DNA of 64,000 bases from Spirodela intermedia (lineage: Eukaryota; Streptophyta; Magnoliopsida; Alismatales; Araceae): contig LR746264.1 in the NCBI GenBank assembly GCA_902729315.2, positions 5,791,878 through 5,855,877 on the forward strand, in the 5' to 3' direction. The position numbers were made by a program, and so were the translations under genes. The notes beneath the pieces were generated by a model. It saw nothing but the letters and a program-made list of their open reading frames with translations, was not told the DNA's origin and ran no database searches. Shown here in pieces: positions 36,125 to 49,200 of this stretch. The number at the start of each line of letters is the position of its first letter. The stretch's first letter is position 1.

Positions 36125-38139
36125 CTAGTGATTAATAACTATTTACACCTAATGTTAAAATGCTATTTTTAAATGTATTTTCAATTAATTGTTGGCCTAC
36201 CACGTGTCGTACAACTTTGAAAACAAACACCTAAAAAATTGAACACATAAAATAATGCTGAATTTTTAACTTTCTTAAACCTAATAAATCTCTTGAGTTT
36301 TTTTCTTTTTAAAGATCAAAATAGATCTCAACACTTTTCCCATATCAAGAAAAGGATAAACATTAATTTAAAACAAAAACATGAAGCAAAAATGTAGATA
36401 GCATAAGATCTTTGATTGAATTTTATTTTAACAATCTACCTTGATATGCTTTCTAAGGAAATAACTCAAAATTTTTTAATCCCTATAAATTTATAACATA
36501 AGAGGGGTTATAGTTTCAAGGTCACTATAATAGGTTATTGGCTTTAAGAGCTTAAGAAGTTTTGATGATCACAAAATGTGTGGAAGGATAAACTAATAAA
36601 ACTAAAATAATAGAATTGTATATTCAAATAATCTAGATTGTGGCTTCAGAAGCATTAATTATCCTAAATATTTTTGATGATGACAAACACATATATGATA
36701 AATAAAGGGATCAATCTATGTTGAATATTAATTACAAATTTTATTCATATAAGTCATCTCTTCGACATATGATTAAATGTAATTAAATATATATATTATG
36801 AAAAAATAGTAATAACATAAAATGTCAAAAGACACTTCCAAGAATGTATATGACCCTCATCTTTTTAGTTTCAGATTAATCATGAATTTATCACTCAAAA
36901 TCATTAATTTATTTACAACTGTTGCAACTACACATAATTATGAGGTATTCAACTAGTAAAAATCAATGACTTGGACACCATATCTTGCATAATTCATTGA
37001 AGTAAAATATTAGTATGGCATCTTGTCCAGTATATTAGATGTCAATTATTGAAATATTACTTTGAATTATTTTCGATAGAAAATTAATTGACTAATCGAA
37101 ATTATATCAATGGCCATCAATTTTATGTTCTATTTTGTTTCTTCTCTCTATGCCATGAAGCTATATCACTTGTGAAGATGTGGTCTCTTCAATCAAGTTG
37201 AGGAAGATTACATTCGAATCAAATTTTGTTACTCAATTCTATATCTTCTTGTTCTTTGATCAAGCTTCAAAGACTACTCAAAATTTCATTCAATTATCTA
37301 AGAAAAATCTAAAAATAAATTTGAGATTTTGATGAAATCAACGTGATCATTATGAGCTGATTAGTCATTGAAAATATGCTGAATTTACAAAGCAATTGGA
37401 TTCACAACCTTTTCCAATTTTGTGATCATAACATTAGTTTTAAAATATCCTTTAAGGTCTCAATATCCTCTAAAGTGAAACCAATAGATAGTTGTTAATC
37501 ATTAATATATATCTCCAATGTTATTGGTTCAAATGTGTCTAGTAAGAATTTATTATAATGAAAATATAACAAAAAATGTCTTAATCAAATAATAATTTAT
37601 AAATCCAAATTGTTAGAACATTAAGTACATATTATTTGGACAATGATGAACACTTAGAAGGTTAATAAGAACATCAACCAATACTTGTTGCTTATGATAC
37701 TCAATCTATCATACATGAGCATGAATTTAACTGAACATAAATTTTGAAATAAGTTAGAGTAATGATGAAAATACCTAAGTAAGAACACAAATAAGGTTAT
37801 ACAACATCATTATGTTGAATTTCAGAATTTCAAGAATTTTATTGTGTCATTATTATTTCGTATTTTATTGTAAAATTTGTCAATATTTACATTAGTTATC
37901 ATAGTGAGATCGTGATGATTAGCACATCCAAATAAAAAAATATTTTAAAGTAAAGTATAGGTATAAAACCTGTCTATTTTGTACTCATGATGTTAGATCA
38001 TCTTTTTAAAATGCTTTTGAGATCAAAATAATTGATCAAATTCATACCACAAATTCATACTACTTTATTTAGACTTATGTCATCAATTGTATTTTGATAA
38101 TATTCAATCTTTACTAGACTTATTCGAACAAAAAAGATA

Positions 38140-38169
38140 ATATATATATATATATCTGTGTGTGTGTGT
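38140..38169. repeat. Compound (TA)n-(TG)n microsatellite
   Basis: A TA run at about 38140-38155 followed by a TG run at 38157-38169 in AT-rich intergenic DNA. Confidence 0.9.
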
Positions 38170-41100
38170 TGGTACGTAATAGTTACACTCTTTTCTTTCC
38201 TAAGAGGACATCCAAATGCTTAAAAGACATGCTGCATCAGGTTCCAACTATTTGAATTTAACATTCATTTTGGAATTAAAACTTTAGTAGAAGATGGAAA
38301 TTGAAGAGATTTTTTAATCCAATTTCTCTATGAGCACCTCCCTCATAGATGATCAATTTTGAGCAATCACTTCTAACCCCCTATGATCTTGAGGATTATT
38401 TAATATTTTATATAGAACATTTAAATTAGAGAGGTCTTTTGTGCTGATAAAACTACACGAACAAAATGTCAAGGAATGAAATTTAAGCATCCTAATATGT
38501 TCTTTGATTAGATGAAATCCACAATGACTTCCACCTTCAACTAGCATCTATACAAGAAGATGAATGTAAAATTCAGATTTCATTATATTCTTCTTTATCA
38601 AGTTTTAAGTCACACCAAGTCAACAATTTCATCTAGAAACAACACATGATGATATCCTTCCTAATATTTTTGAGAAAAGTTTGTGATTAAATTTTATTTA
38701 ATCACTTGGGAGAGTTGAATCCTTTACTTCGTTGTTAGTCACCTAGATATATGAATTTAATTAATAATTTCATAATAAAGTTCTATGAGATGGAACTTGT
38801 TAATCAACTATTGTAATTGGAATGATTGGTCTAGTAGAATTGAGTTGGATATCATTAAAGATTCGACATAGACAAGGGGCCAAAGTACTTAAAAAATCCC
38901 TAAGTCTCATACTTCTAGATCTTAGAATACCATAAAACTTTATATTTGAGGAGGAAAATCGTAGATGTTAGAAAACATTGACCAAAATAAAAATTAGGAA
39001 CTAATCAATTACACTCTCCCTATCTTGATATATGTATAGCTTAAAATATAACACAAATAATCTTAAACAACATATGAATATAAATTAGAAACTAAATAAT
39101 TCTTTTAATATAAATCATCATTACTCCTAGAAACAAACTTATATGGTCAAAGTATCATGTGCATTGGACTAGATTATTAAATTATAATAGCTCTTTGTTG
39201 CTAGAAGTTTCAATTACAATAGTTTTGAAATGGCTACTTACAAACTTTGTCTAGTTTTATGTTAGTGGAACTATTGATTCTTTTAAAACTCTTTTGAATA
39301 GATCAACTCTTAATCCTATTAAGACAACACAATAAACACCAAAAATTGAATATTGGCATATTCTTTATATGATACTTGCTGATGTTCTATTTTTTCCTAA
39401 ATTTTACTAAATAACACATAATTTTAAATAGTTCTATCAATATGGCCATATTTTATTTGTTTGATTAGTATTCGTTGATTTACAATTAATATAAAGCCTT
39501 TAGATTTATAAATCCAATCAATTCACTGTATATCATTAGAATTAACATCTCCAACTAATTTAGGCACATCTCCCCAAAACCCTCCTCTAGATTCATGACT
39601 TTAGGTTGGTCAAACTATATTAACTTCCCACTAATCACTTCTATATTGACAACTTTAGGTTGTAGAATGAATTTAACAAGTTTTACACATATAAATGATT
39701 TATCATTCTAGTTAAATAGAAAATATGAACAATTAACCTTTCATTTCTATTTGAACTCAATGGCTTCTGCATGATTTCTTTTTCTCAATGTAACAAATCT
39801 TGTGTGAAAGATACTTGATGTTTGAATAGAAACTAGATCTCTCATCTTTTCAGCACACAATAGTATTTGTTTCTCATACATATCCTCTAAGGTGACATGT
39901 GGGTAGGCATTGTAGTTCTTTTTTTCTTTTCCCCTTGCCTCCATGTAATTTCAGATGAAGTGCCCTTTGTAAAATCATTTTGGGTTGCTAGTAGTCTTAT
40001 ACTCAATAGAAATTGGGCCATTTTCTATCACATCTGTACCTTTAAGAAATACCAAGTTATATTGTAAAATCATAAAAGTTAAAAATATTTAGTTTTTATG
40101 TGTTCACTTGTTTCCTTGTATTTGTCTCTCAAATACCTTTCGAATGGGTACATATGTGACTAGTATCTATGCTTTGTTTTGAAGTGTATGGAGACCATTT
40201 TACCCTTGGGTAAATTTTGTGTGATGATTTAAGGCTCATTTTCATGTACAATAATTTAAATCATCAAGTAACACATTTCTACTATTTTTAGATTTTATTA
40301 TGTTTTCCTTCTATCAATTTTTTTATCATCAAAGTTATTTAGGCTCCAAAAGCCAACATCAACATTTTAGTCTAAACGTCAATTTTAGCTTATTTTCTGC
40401 TTGATTCTACATTAATATTTTTTTTTCTAAAGAGTGTAAAACTATTCCTTACTAAAGTTTATAAATACAGGAGATTATTAATTCCAATATGATTATTTAA
40501 ACTCTCTTCAAAGGTGATATATGGAACAAGCCTTGTATTCCTTATCAAAATACTTGATATATCATTTTGGAGTCCCAACATTTTCATATGTTTCAAACAT
40601 TAATGGCTCTATATATATATTATAGTAATAGATTTCAAAACACAGATGTGTTTGAAGCATAATAAATTTTAAAAGATAGACATAAAGTTGAGATGGCTTC
40701 CTAATCAAGAAAAGTAAATGACTTATCTCTCTTTTGTAAGTCACAAGCACAAGACATATCTCACTAGAATACTGGTTTTGTTGATGATATGATTTAAAAG
40801 TTTAATTGATTAAATTGACGATTTTGAATGTTTTATTGATTATTGATTAAATATATTGATCCTTACACTTTAATTTTTTTATTTAATTTAAATATTAGAA
40901 GCTTTAATTATTTGAATTAAACACGGTTAATTTATTTGTGCACACCACACCAATTTAATTATTAAATTGAAAATATTTGTATTGATCATAGATTAAATGT
41001 TTTAATCATCATATTAGTTGCTGAATATAGTTAGAATGCCTATTATGATTTTGAATTCACAGTGCCTTTATTGATTGAGGATTAATTTTTTAACCATCAG

Positions 41101-43279
41101 ACAAAATTTTGAATTTAGTTAAAATTTTGATTAGAATATCAAATTTTGAATGTTTTTACTGATCATGGAAAATATTTTACTGCAAGTCATCAATTGGAAT
41201 ATTGATTTTAAGCTCAAGTATAGAATGTCTTTATCAATCATCAAATGAAATGTTTAAATCATTGAAACAAATTTCCAAATTTGATTATAATTTTTAATTG
41301 CTCAACATTAGAATGTTTAATTCTACAAACTACACGATTATGATTAGCTTACTACATATGGAATATTGAAATTAGCAAAATTAATTATTAGGATATTTTG
41401 TGACCACCTAATTATTATAGTCGTGGTAAGTGAATGGTTTGGAAAGAAGTGAAGTGGACTCATGCTTCAAAGAGTGAAAATTGATAACTTGTCATTCAAA
41501 TAATTTTTAGACAAATTTATGTCACATGTATAAGCACCCATGTTCATTGGAAGGTTAAGTCAAAACAAGTGCCATGCAAGAAACAACATCAAAATTCGAA
41601 GTTTTTAATTTTCTATGGAGTTTAGAAGTTTAACAAAGATTTTATGAAGTTACATCTTAGATACTCATGTGACAGTCAACAGTCAGATTTCATTTGTTTT
41701 TTAAACTATTTAGTTAAGGTTAATCATTTGCAATCAGGTTTAATAAACACTGGGGCATTCTTCATAGAGTCAATGTAGAATAATGAATTAACATTGAACT
41801 TTTCCTTCTTGGCCCCATAAAGTAGTGAATCTAGAAAAGATGGGACTTGTCTCGAGCATGACATCTTGATTACCCATAGTTGTCAATCTACAAGCAAGTT
41901 CTAGAGGCATTCAACTTACTAGAATCGTGAATTCAATAGAAGTGAACTAATGATTATCTTCCTTATGATTATCAGCTCTACTTAGACAAGAAAATCTGAG
42001 TTCAAGTTGAGACGGTATTGGCTCACCAGTGATTATACCACTGAAAAGTCTTCCCATGATCATCACTCCACCCTATACCAAAATCTTCAGGCCTGCCTTT
42101 TACACAAAGGTAAGGGTCCCCTCTATTACCACTCTCTTTAAAGAAAAAAATCAGCAGAGCTCAGAGGGTGCACTCTTTGTTCCATCCCTTTAACCTCCCC
42201 TACAAGTACTCGACCTGAGGATTTGAAGTGATCCATACCATGTACTTATACCCTACAATGTAAGGTCCACGCTCAAAACTGAAATCCTTGTCACCTTACT
42301 GCCATCTTCTCCGATGTCTTTTCTACCAGGTTCTCGATACTAAATACAGCAACCGAAATCCAAATTATTGTGAACTACCCTCCCCAAGGGACTGAATGCC
42401 CAACCATTTATGAAGCATCCAAAATGTCTGCCCAGGCATCATTCGAGATCGTGAAATAGAAAAGGATGACAATGGGCACAGTATCTTGTAGAATCTCGAA
42501 GTAGAATGAAGTGTTAAAGCATGAGAACCTAATGAGATCAAAAGAAACATACTGAGAGAGATGCAAGAATCATCCCTTAGGTTGCCAGAAAAACTCTGTA
42601 ATGACTGTTTTGAGCAGACAGCTAACAGATGCATTGCATCCCGCTATTACAACACAAACTTATGATATGTTTATTGCTAGCACTATGACAGCATTTGACT
42701 GGAAGAACAATATTCATCATCCCATGGAATCAAACTTAAGGAAATCAGAGAATAGTGGGAAGCATCCCAAGTGATGAGATCAACCCAACAGTAAAAATAA
42801 TGTTTTTTACAGAGTGGTGCAGGTAAACTATAGTCATTCCAGAAAGTTAAAAGAATATACTAGGCAGTTCAGAACAGAAAATACCCCCTTAATAGTCCTC
42901 AACCAATCAAAAAGACTCACAAAAAGTTTGCAGATATGTGAGTAACTCATACAGGGCATAACCTTGGGCTATGATACAGCTCTTCCTATGAGGACTGCCT
43001 TTCTCTTCTGCTTTCCCAAAACGACATTAAAATACTTATGTACAATAGCAGATAACGTTCCCACAGGTTCAACAAGAAATCGCACTTCTCAGAATCACTG
43101 TCACCAGTGAAGGCACTGACTACCCAGAAAAAAAGATTTGAATATCTGAGCAGCCATAGAATCATGTCAAAAACGAATCCTGCAAAAGAGTGTACCAATA
43201 TTAAAAAGGCCATAATGTGTCGAAGCAAATGAACATTATGTACAAGACAGGAAAGAACATACTTTCCAAGGAATCTCGG

Positions 43280-46200
43280 TTATCTTGGTCTCCAGTAACC
43301 AGGTGCTGAGAAGAAAAAGAAAACAAAATTCAATCACAATTAGAAAACAAATATGGATTAAGAAAATAAAAAATTGAAGTACCAAACAAGAAAGACACCT
43401 ATGAAAGAACAGCTGATTAGGGAAATCCATCTTACATCACTGATAATGCACTACGTAGATTCAGGTGCTGAAGAGTTACAGAAGACTCAAAAAGAAACAA
43501 CAATGTACGATTCATGAAAAGACCAACACTAGCTACACAAAGTACCTCCAGCCACCCTAGAAATCTTATTTTCCACTGGTGGTCTTGCTGCAGCTATTGA
43601 GTACCGATAACTTGATGCCCTTGGTGGGTTAGACCAGCCACTTGAGACGGATGAAACTTCTGCTGGTGGACCATGGTAAGCTAGTAAGTTAGGGGATCCT
43701 TCAGCCTTCTCTGGGAGCATGGGTCCTGGACGGGAATGAAGAAAGTTAAGACCAAGCTCCATGACAGTAAAAAAAAAAATATCTGTACCATGTTAAGACG
43801 TTATGACCCTACGACTCAGAAGACCCACATCACAGGACCGTGAGAAAGAAACTAGTAGAAAAAACTATCATACCTGAACGAGCAGCTGAAGAGAATCTAC
43901 ACCTGTCCGACACTTCACTTTGAACAGGTCTCCTCGCACATCCATCACCGTAGAAGTGACCTCCTTGGGCTTCATTTGCATACTGAACTCTCCTATCGAA
44001 TGGAGAGGAGTGATCCCTCCAGGTCTGAGCACGGTCCTTTTCAGTGTGGTCATGGGAGAATTGGTTTGAGATGCTTGGAGGTGGTGGTTGCATATGGTAG
44101 CCTTTATTAGGCAGGGGGCCATTTCTTATTGGAGGGGCATCATTTGCACTGCCAACAGACGAATGAGAACCACTATGATACCCATATGAACTCTGATAAT
44201 TGCAAGAGGAAGATGACAGCTGCATCTGCTTTGGATAATCTATACAACCAGGAGCATAACAGTCCCCTCTATTTGAGGCCCTTAGGTTCATACTTGAGCC
44301 ACAAGACCTATGATTGGACAAGGGATACTGCATACTCTGCCAAAAATTAAAATATGATCAAGGTTGCTCAGAATAATTAAAGGTATACGCTGAAATCATT
44401 GACAACAAGCTTTAAAATGGGATATTCAAGGTTAGGTACTACTTACATTCCTACCCGCATAACGATGTGAATCCAAACCATCACCATGGTTGCAGGGCGC
44501 TGCAGGCAAAGGTGGTGGAACAATAGGCAACATTGGAGGACAGGGGGGCACCACGGGTGGAGGTGAAGAGGGCAGAGGAGGAGGAGATGGTGGATTATCT
44601 GCTGGCAAAGGGGGAGCAAAGCCTAATGAAACATGCTTATCTGGCTGGTAATGGGTTGCATGCCCAGTGGGAGCTCTTCTGGTTTCATATGTCGAGCTGA
44701 TTCCACCTTCGCATTGTGGGGATACATCCTCCATCTCAAGCTCACCATCAACATCCTCCAAGATGCGCGTATGCTTATCAGGAAAAGAATTTAAACTTGC
44801 CTCTACCTCTTTGCAAGTCTCGGTATCATGTTCTGGGGTAACTGTCTCAAAGCTCTTTTCATCATCTGCACTTCCTTCCTCTTCCTCATCCATCAAGTGA
44901 GAGCCAACAAGAACAGGAATCTGAAAACTAGCATTGCTGGCACCAGATAATCGACCTGTTAGTTAAACTTACAGAAAAATACCTTATCTCACAAGATGAG
45001 GTCGAAAAAGTAACCAACCTGCCATACTCATCAACGAGCATGCCTTCCATCTCTCTGATAGGATCATTCAGTGCTCTTTCAGCTCTTGGAGGAAAACGTG
45101 AAGAGACACTTGAGAATGATGCCCCACTAGTAGACTCAAGTTCTCGGATATGATGCCTCACAATAGATTCTGGCAGGATTTTCCGTTCATGCCACAACCT
45201 CAAAACCTATTGAAATGACACTAGAATCTTACAATAAAGTGAAAAATAAATAAATTAAAAACCATCCACAGGGATCAACTAATTTACCTTGAGACATTGT
45301 CTACGATTATCACAAGCAGTATTTCCAGGGGGAGCAGCTGCGAACAACAAACGGGGGAGCACCGACTGAAATAGAGAAGGATAGGAATCTCCAGCAGCAC
45401 CTGCAGACATGAATATCCTTCAGAAATTATCAAAGCAAGATAATACGTATTGCATGATGGGCCATCAAAGTAAACTGCATATAACCTTTCTGAACCCGAG
45501 AGCATTGGGTAATAGAATCAACAAGAAAGAATAGGTCCAGTTTTCTGCTCAAGTTCACTGTCCTTTCCAGGTTTTGAAGAAGTATCTGAACTACCTACAC
45601 AAGCAAAACAGCAGATGCTAGTTGATTACATATCAACACAATTGATAATGTCATTGGCATTTTCATAGACATCACAGCTAAAAAAGTAACCACAGATATA
45701 TAGACAAACTGGCAGACTGGCAGATAATCCATTGTGTGTTGAGAGAGAGAGAGAGATTGAAATATTCTTTGTCCTTCAGTAAATATATAAACTAAAAATT
45801 CTAATGCATTTATATAGTTCTAATGGCAGGCATATTACGTTCAGAACTACGAAAATTAAGACTAGTTTGATTAGTAAACTTGTTCCGCATAGACATTCAA
45901 ATAATTCCTATCAAGATCCTCTCTCTGTCGGATGCAAAAGTGCTGTGATTTTGACACACCCATTTTCACATGACAAGATGATGGGAAATAGAAGAATTAT
46001 GTAAAAACATTCTGGAGATTGAAATGCTACGTTTCTGAAATAGAAAAGGAAATATTCTCCAGTGAATTCTCCCAAGGCCACTCCCCTCACCCGCCCCCAG
46101 GCTCCTAAAAAAATAAAAAGTATCCATTGAACTCAGGACCTCATTTCCTGAGACGAATTCCACAACTCAATTGCTCTGAACGGTTCCCCAGATAGATACT

Positions 46201-49200
46201 GAAAACTTTGTTACTGAATGAGGCAAGAACATGATAGCATCTTTCTATAAAATTAAAAGAACTATATAAAATATAGATAATACACAATAAAATCTGACGA
46301 AAGATTAAGAACATCTCAATTAGGGAAACAAATCACATGCCGGGTCTAAAAGTCAATGTCAGAATGGAAATTGTATCTAAATGCTACTTTATGCAGTTAG
46401 TGCATGAGGAGAGAGCTATGGTGTCAAAAAATGTATTTCTCAAGTACGTTCTCCTATTTCATGTACGAATATGTCAGTACAAATAGAAAGGTATAAAAAA
46501 TCAGTTAGGCCTTTTTCAGGTCTCGAAGAGATTGGCTTTCAAAGGCCACGAAATTTTTAGGCAGGAAATAACCCATAAATAAACCAAGCTCTGACAAGTA
46601 AGAGGTTATAGACACAACGAAGGGGCTCTTCCAGTTGAATTCCAAATCTTCTAACAATAACCATAAATGAAAATTCCATTCAGGAAGTAATAACTAAAAT
46701 TCATACTCATAATTAAGAAAATGTGAAATTTTCAACTTTATTAAAAAAAAAGAGAGAATGTTTAGCAGCATACTTGTTAGTCTCTTAAACAGACTAAATA
46801 TACAAAGAGATGAAGAAAAACATTCCTATTTCTCTGTTGAAGGCAGACGACTTAGAACAAAAGGTAGAGAGCTTACCTCATTCAACAACAGATCCCAGAC
46901 ATGACTCATAAAAGCAGAGAATAGGACACAGCATCAAGAGACAATCACGTATGTACTACAAGAAACTATAATAACATTCTTAGTGGAAAGTGGTATTTTT
47001 TAAGTCGTCCCATTTGTCCAAGAATCCAGATCCTCTCTTTTTAGATCTGGATATGACAACTTCTGGATGTATCTAAGTAAAAGCATTGAAAACTTGAAAA
47101 CCTTCTGTTGAGGAACATGGGACTTTAGCAAGCAGATATTCATTAACTACAGACTCTTTCACGTACTCCATTCAAGGATGATGCTAACAACGAAGGGACC
47201 TTTTTTACGGATGAACAAAAAATGCCAAAAAAATATCTGACCTGCCAAAGTTATCTATTTAGCACAATAGAAAAGTGTAAAAGCTTACCTGTGTTTTCAT
47301 TGTTTTTCCTAGGCGTCAAAGCCCATGGAGAATCCTCTCAGAAAACTTCAACAGTTTTAAGTCAATTCATTATTCTCTTACCATTCGTGTCAAAATAAAA
47401 AAAATTACTGATATTTCTAGAGATGGATTCCATGACTGAATTCAAAATGAAACGAAGCCTGTCTGAATTATTATATTTCATTAAGCATTCTTACGATGAA
47501 AACAGGTCATTGACTAAATATCTAAGGTCATGCTAAGACGGGAAAGCATTATACTTTCTACAGACCGTCTCCCACTCAACTCTTATGATTGACAAAGTTA
47601 AAAATAAAACATTAATGAGATCGTACTCATTAATGAGTCGAGAAAAAGCCTACACTGTTTTTTTTTTCGGACAGAGGTTCTATAATCTCATAGATCCTAC
47701 TCAATTTGACCTAGGCTGTGCATGTTGGCTCAAGAATAGTCTGCATTACTTTCTTCAGAAAATCATAAGGGGAAAGCATTATACTTTCTATGGGCCCTCT
47801 CTCTCTCAACTCTTATCAATGAAAAATATCAGAATAAGACATTAATGAGATCTTACTCATTAATGAGTCAAGAAAAAGCCTAAACTGTTTTTTTGGGGCA
47901 GATGTTCTATAATCGCCTGGATCCTACTCAATTTGATCAAGCATGTGCATGTTGGCTCAAGAGTAATTTTAACTGAGATTAAATCAGGCATATTCAGATC
48001 GGGTTGGTCCTAAAAATTGTTATCCTATGTATAACTGTATCCAAATTAGGACAGTCAGTTATTTGACCAATGAAAGAGTTTGAATCACACTTATCTGGCC
48101 GTCTTTGGAGCAGTTACGCCAAAAGCCACCACAATGACGTCAGAAAACCCCATAAAAAAACGACAATATAAAGCAACAGAGGGTAATAAACAATCCCCAT
48201 AATCCATTCATAATTGCCAGCAGTACTATCATTCATTCAAGAAAACTCAGCGGGAGTATGATGGTGGAACTAGCACAAAGATATCTTCATAATTGCCCTG
48301 ACTAAAATGAGCGCTGAAGAACCATCTACCACTCGATAAAATGATGTATATTTATAGCATCTTCTTTGAATTTTCCTGAAAGTTATATAATTTAAATAAT
48401 TGAATTATTCTTAGATTCATATAGTATATTCATCATCATCATATGAACATTAATTTTTGCATTACATTTGGTGAATGAAGTTACAGACAATCTCAACCAT
48501 TTCAATAAACAAAGACTAAGCAAAGGAAAAAATTATGTACTTTTTTCTTCTCTATCAGAATTCCTATCTAATAGTCCTGATATTGTCTGATGTTTGTGAA
48601 AATGTAATGCATTTCCAAGACACCGAATTGAGAAATCAAATGTTTGACCAGACTTTGCTTGCTTGCAGGACATAACATCAAGGAAGAGTAGAGTGCAAAA
48701 TGTTAAATCATAAACAACTAGATTTTGACATAGTATAGAAAAAGGGAATATCTAAATCAGACAAAATACAAAAAACCATTACCTCACCGGCAATGCCATA
48801 CTTCACACAGTCAATAGCCACACGAGTAGCTCGGCCAATGCTCTCTTTTGTTCTTGACAATGTAGACACCAAACTCTCAAAAGATTTTCGTGCTGCACTA
48901 GCTTCAGCATGCGTCATTGATTTGTTCAGAGTTTTCTCGTTTTGATTGGGTGCACAATCAGAGTGCACTGTATTAATTTCTATCAAATGGACTGGTTTAT
49001 TGCATTGATGATTGGGATCAGGACTTATGCCACCTGAATGCAAACTGCAAGCAGTTTCCTCAAGAAAAATCCTTGTATGATTGACCGTTGACTTAATGGG
49101 CGATAATTTGTGGGAAGAATTTTCATAATAAATCGTAGTTGGCCGTGACGAACCATCCGGAACAGGTTTAAAATATTTACTCTCAGGCAGATAACCATAT

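Larger units (their letters stand above)
34731..43279. other. Gene-poor intergenic region, AT-rich, probable decayed repeats
   Basis: The first 0.9 kb upstream of the CNNM ATG is GC-richer and holds CACGTG G-box cores at 35353-35358 and 35628-35633, the likely promoter area. A poly-G run lies near 35522-35536. From about 36150 to 42000 the DNA is strongly AT-rich with no coherent reading frame. Phrases such as TTTTGATGATGACAAACAC near 36670 look like old LTR-retrotransposon sequence, but no terminal repeats or polyprotein could be placed. 42000-43279 is less AT-rich and may include HUA2-LIKE 3' UTR. Confidence 0.5.

Noticed and set aside
39747-39944. 65-aa minus-strand frame in AT-rich DNA
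   Set aside because: No recognisable domain, no flanking exons, and length near chance for the region.
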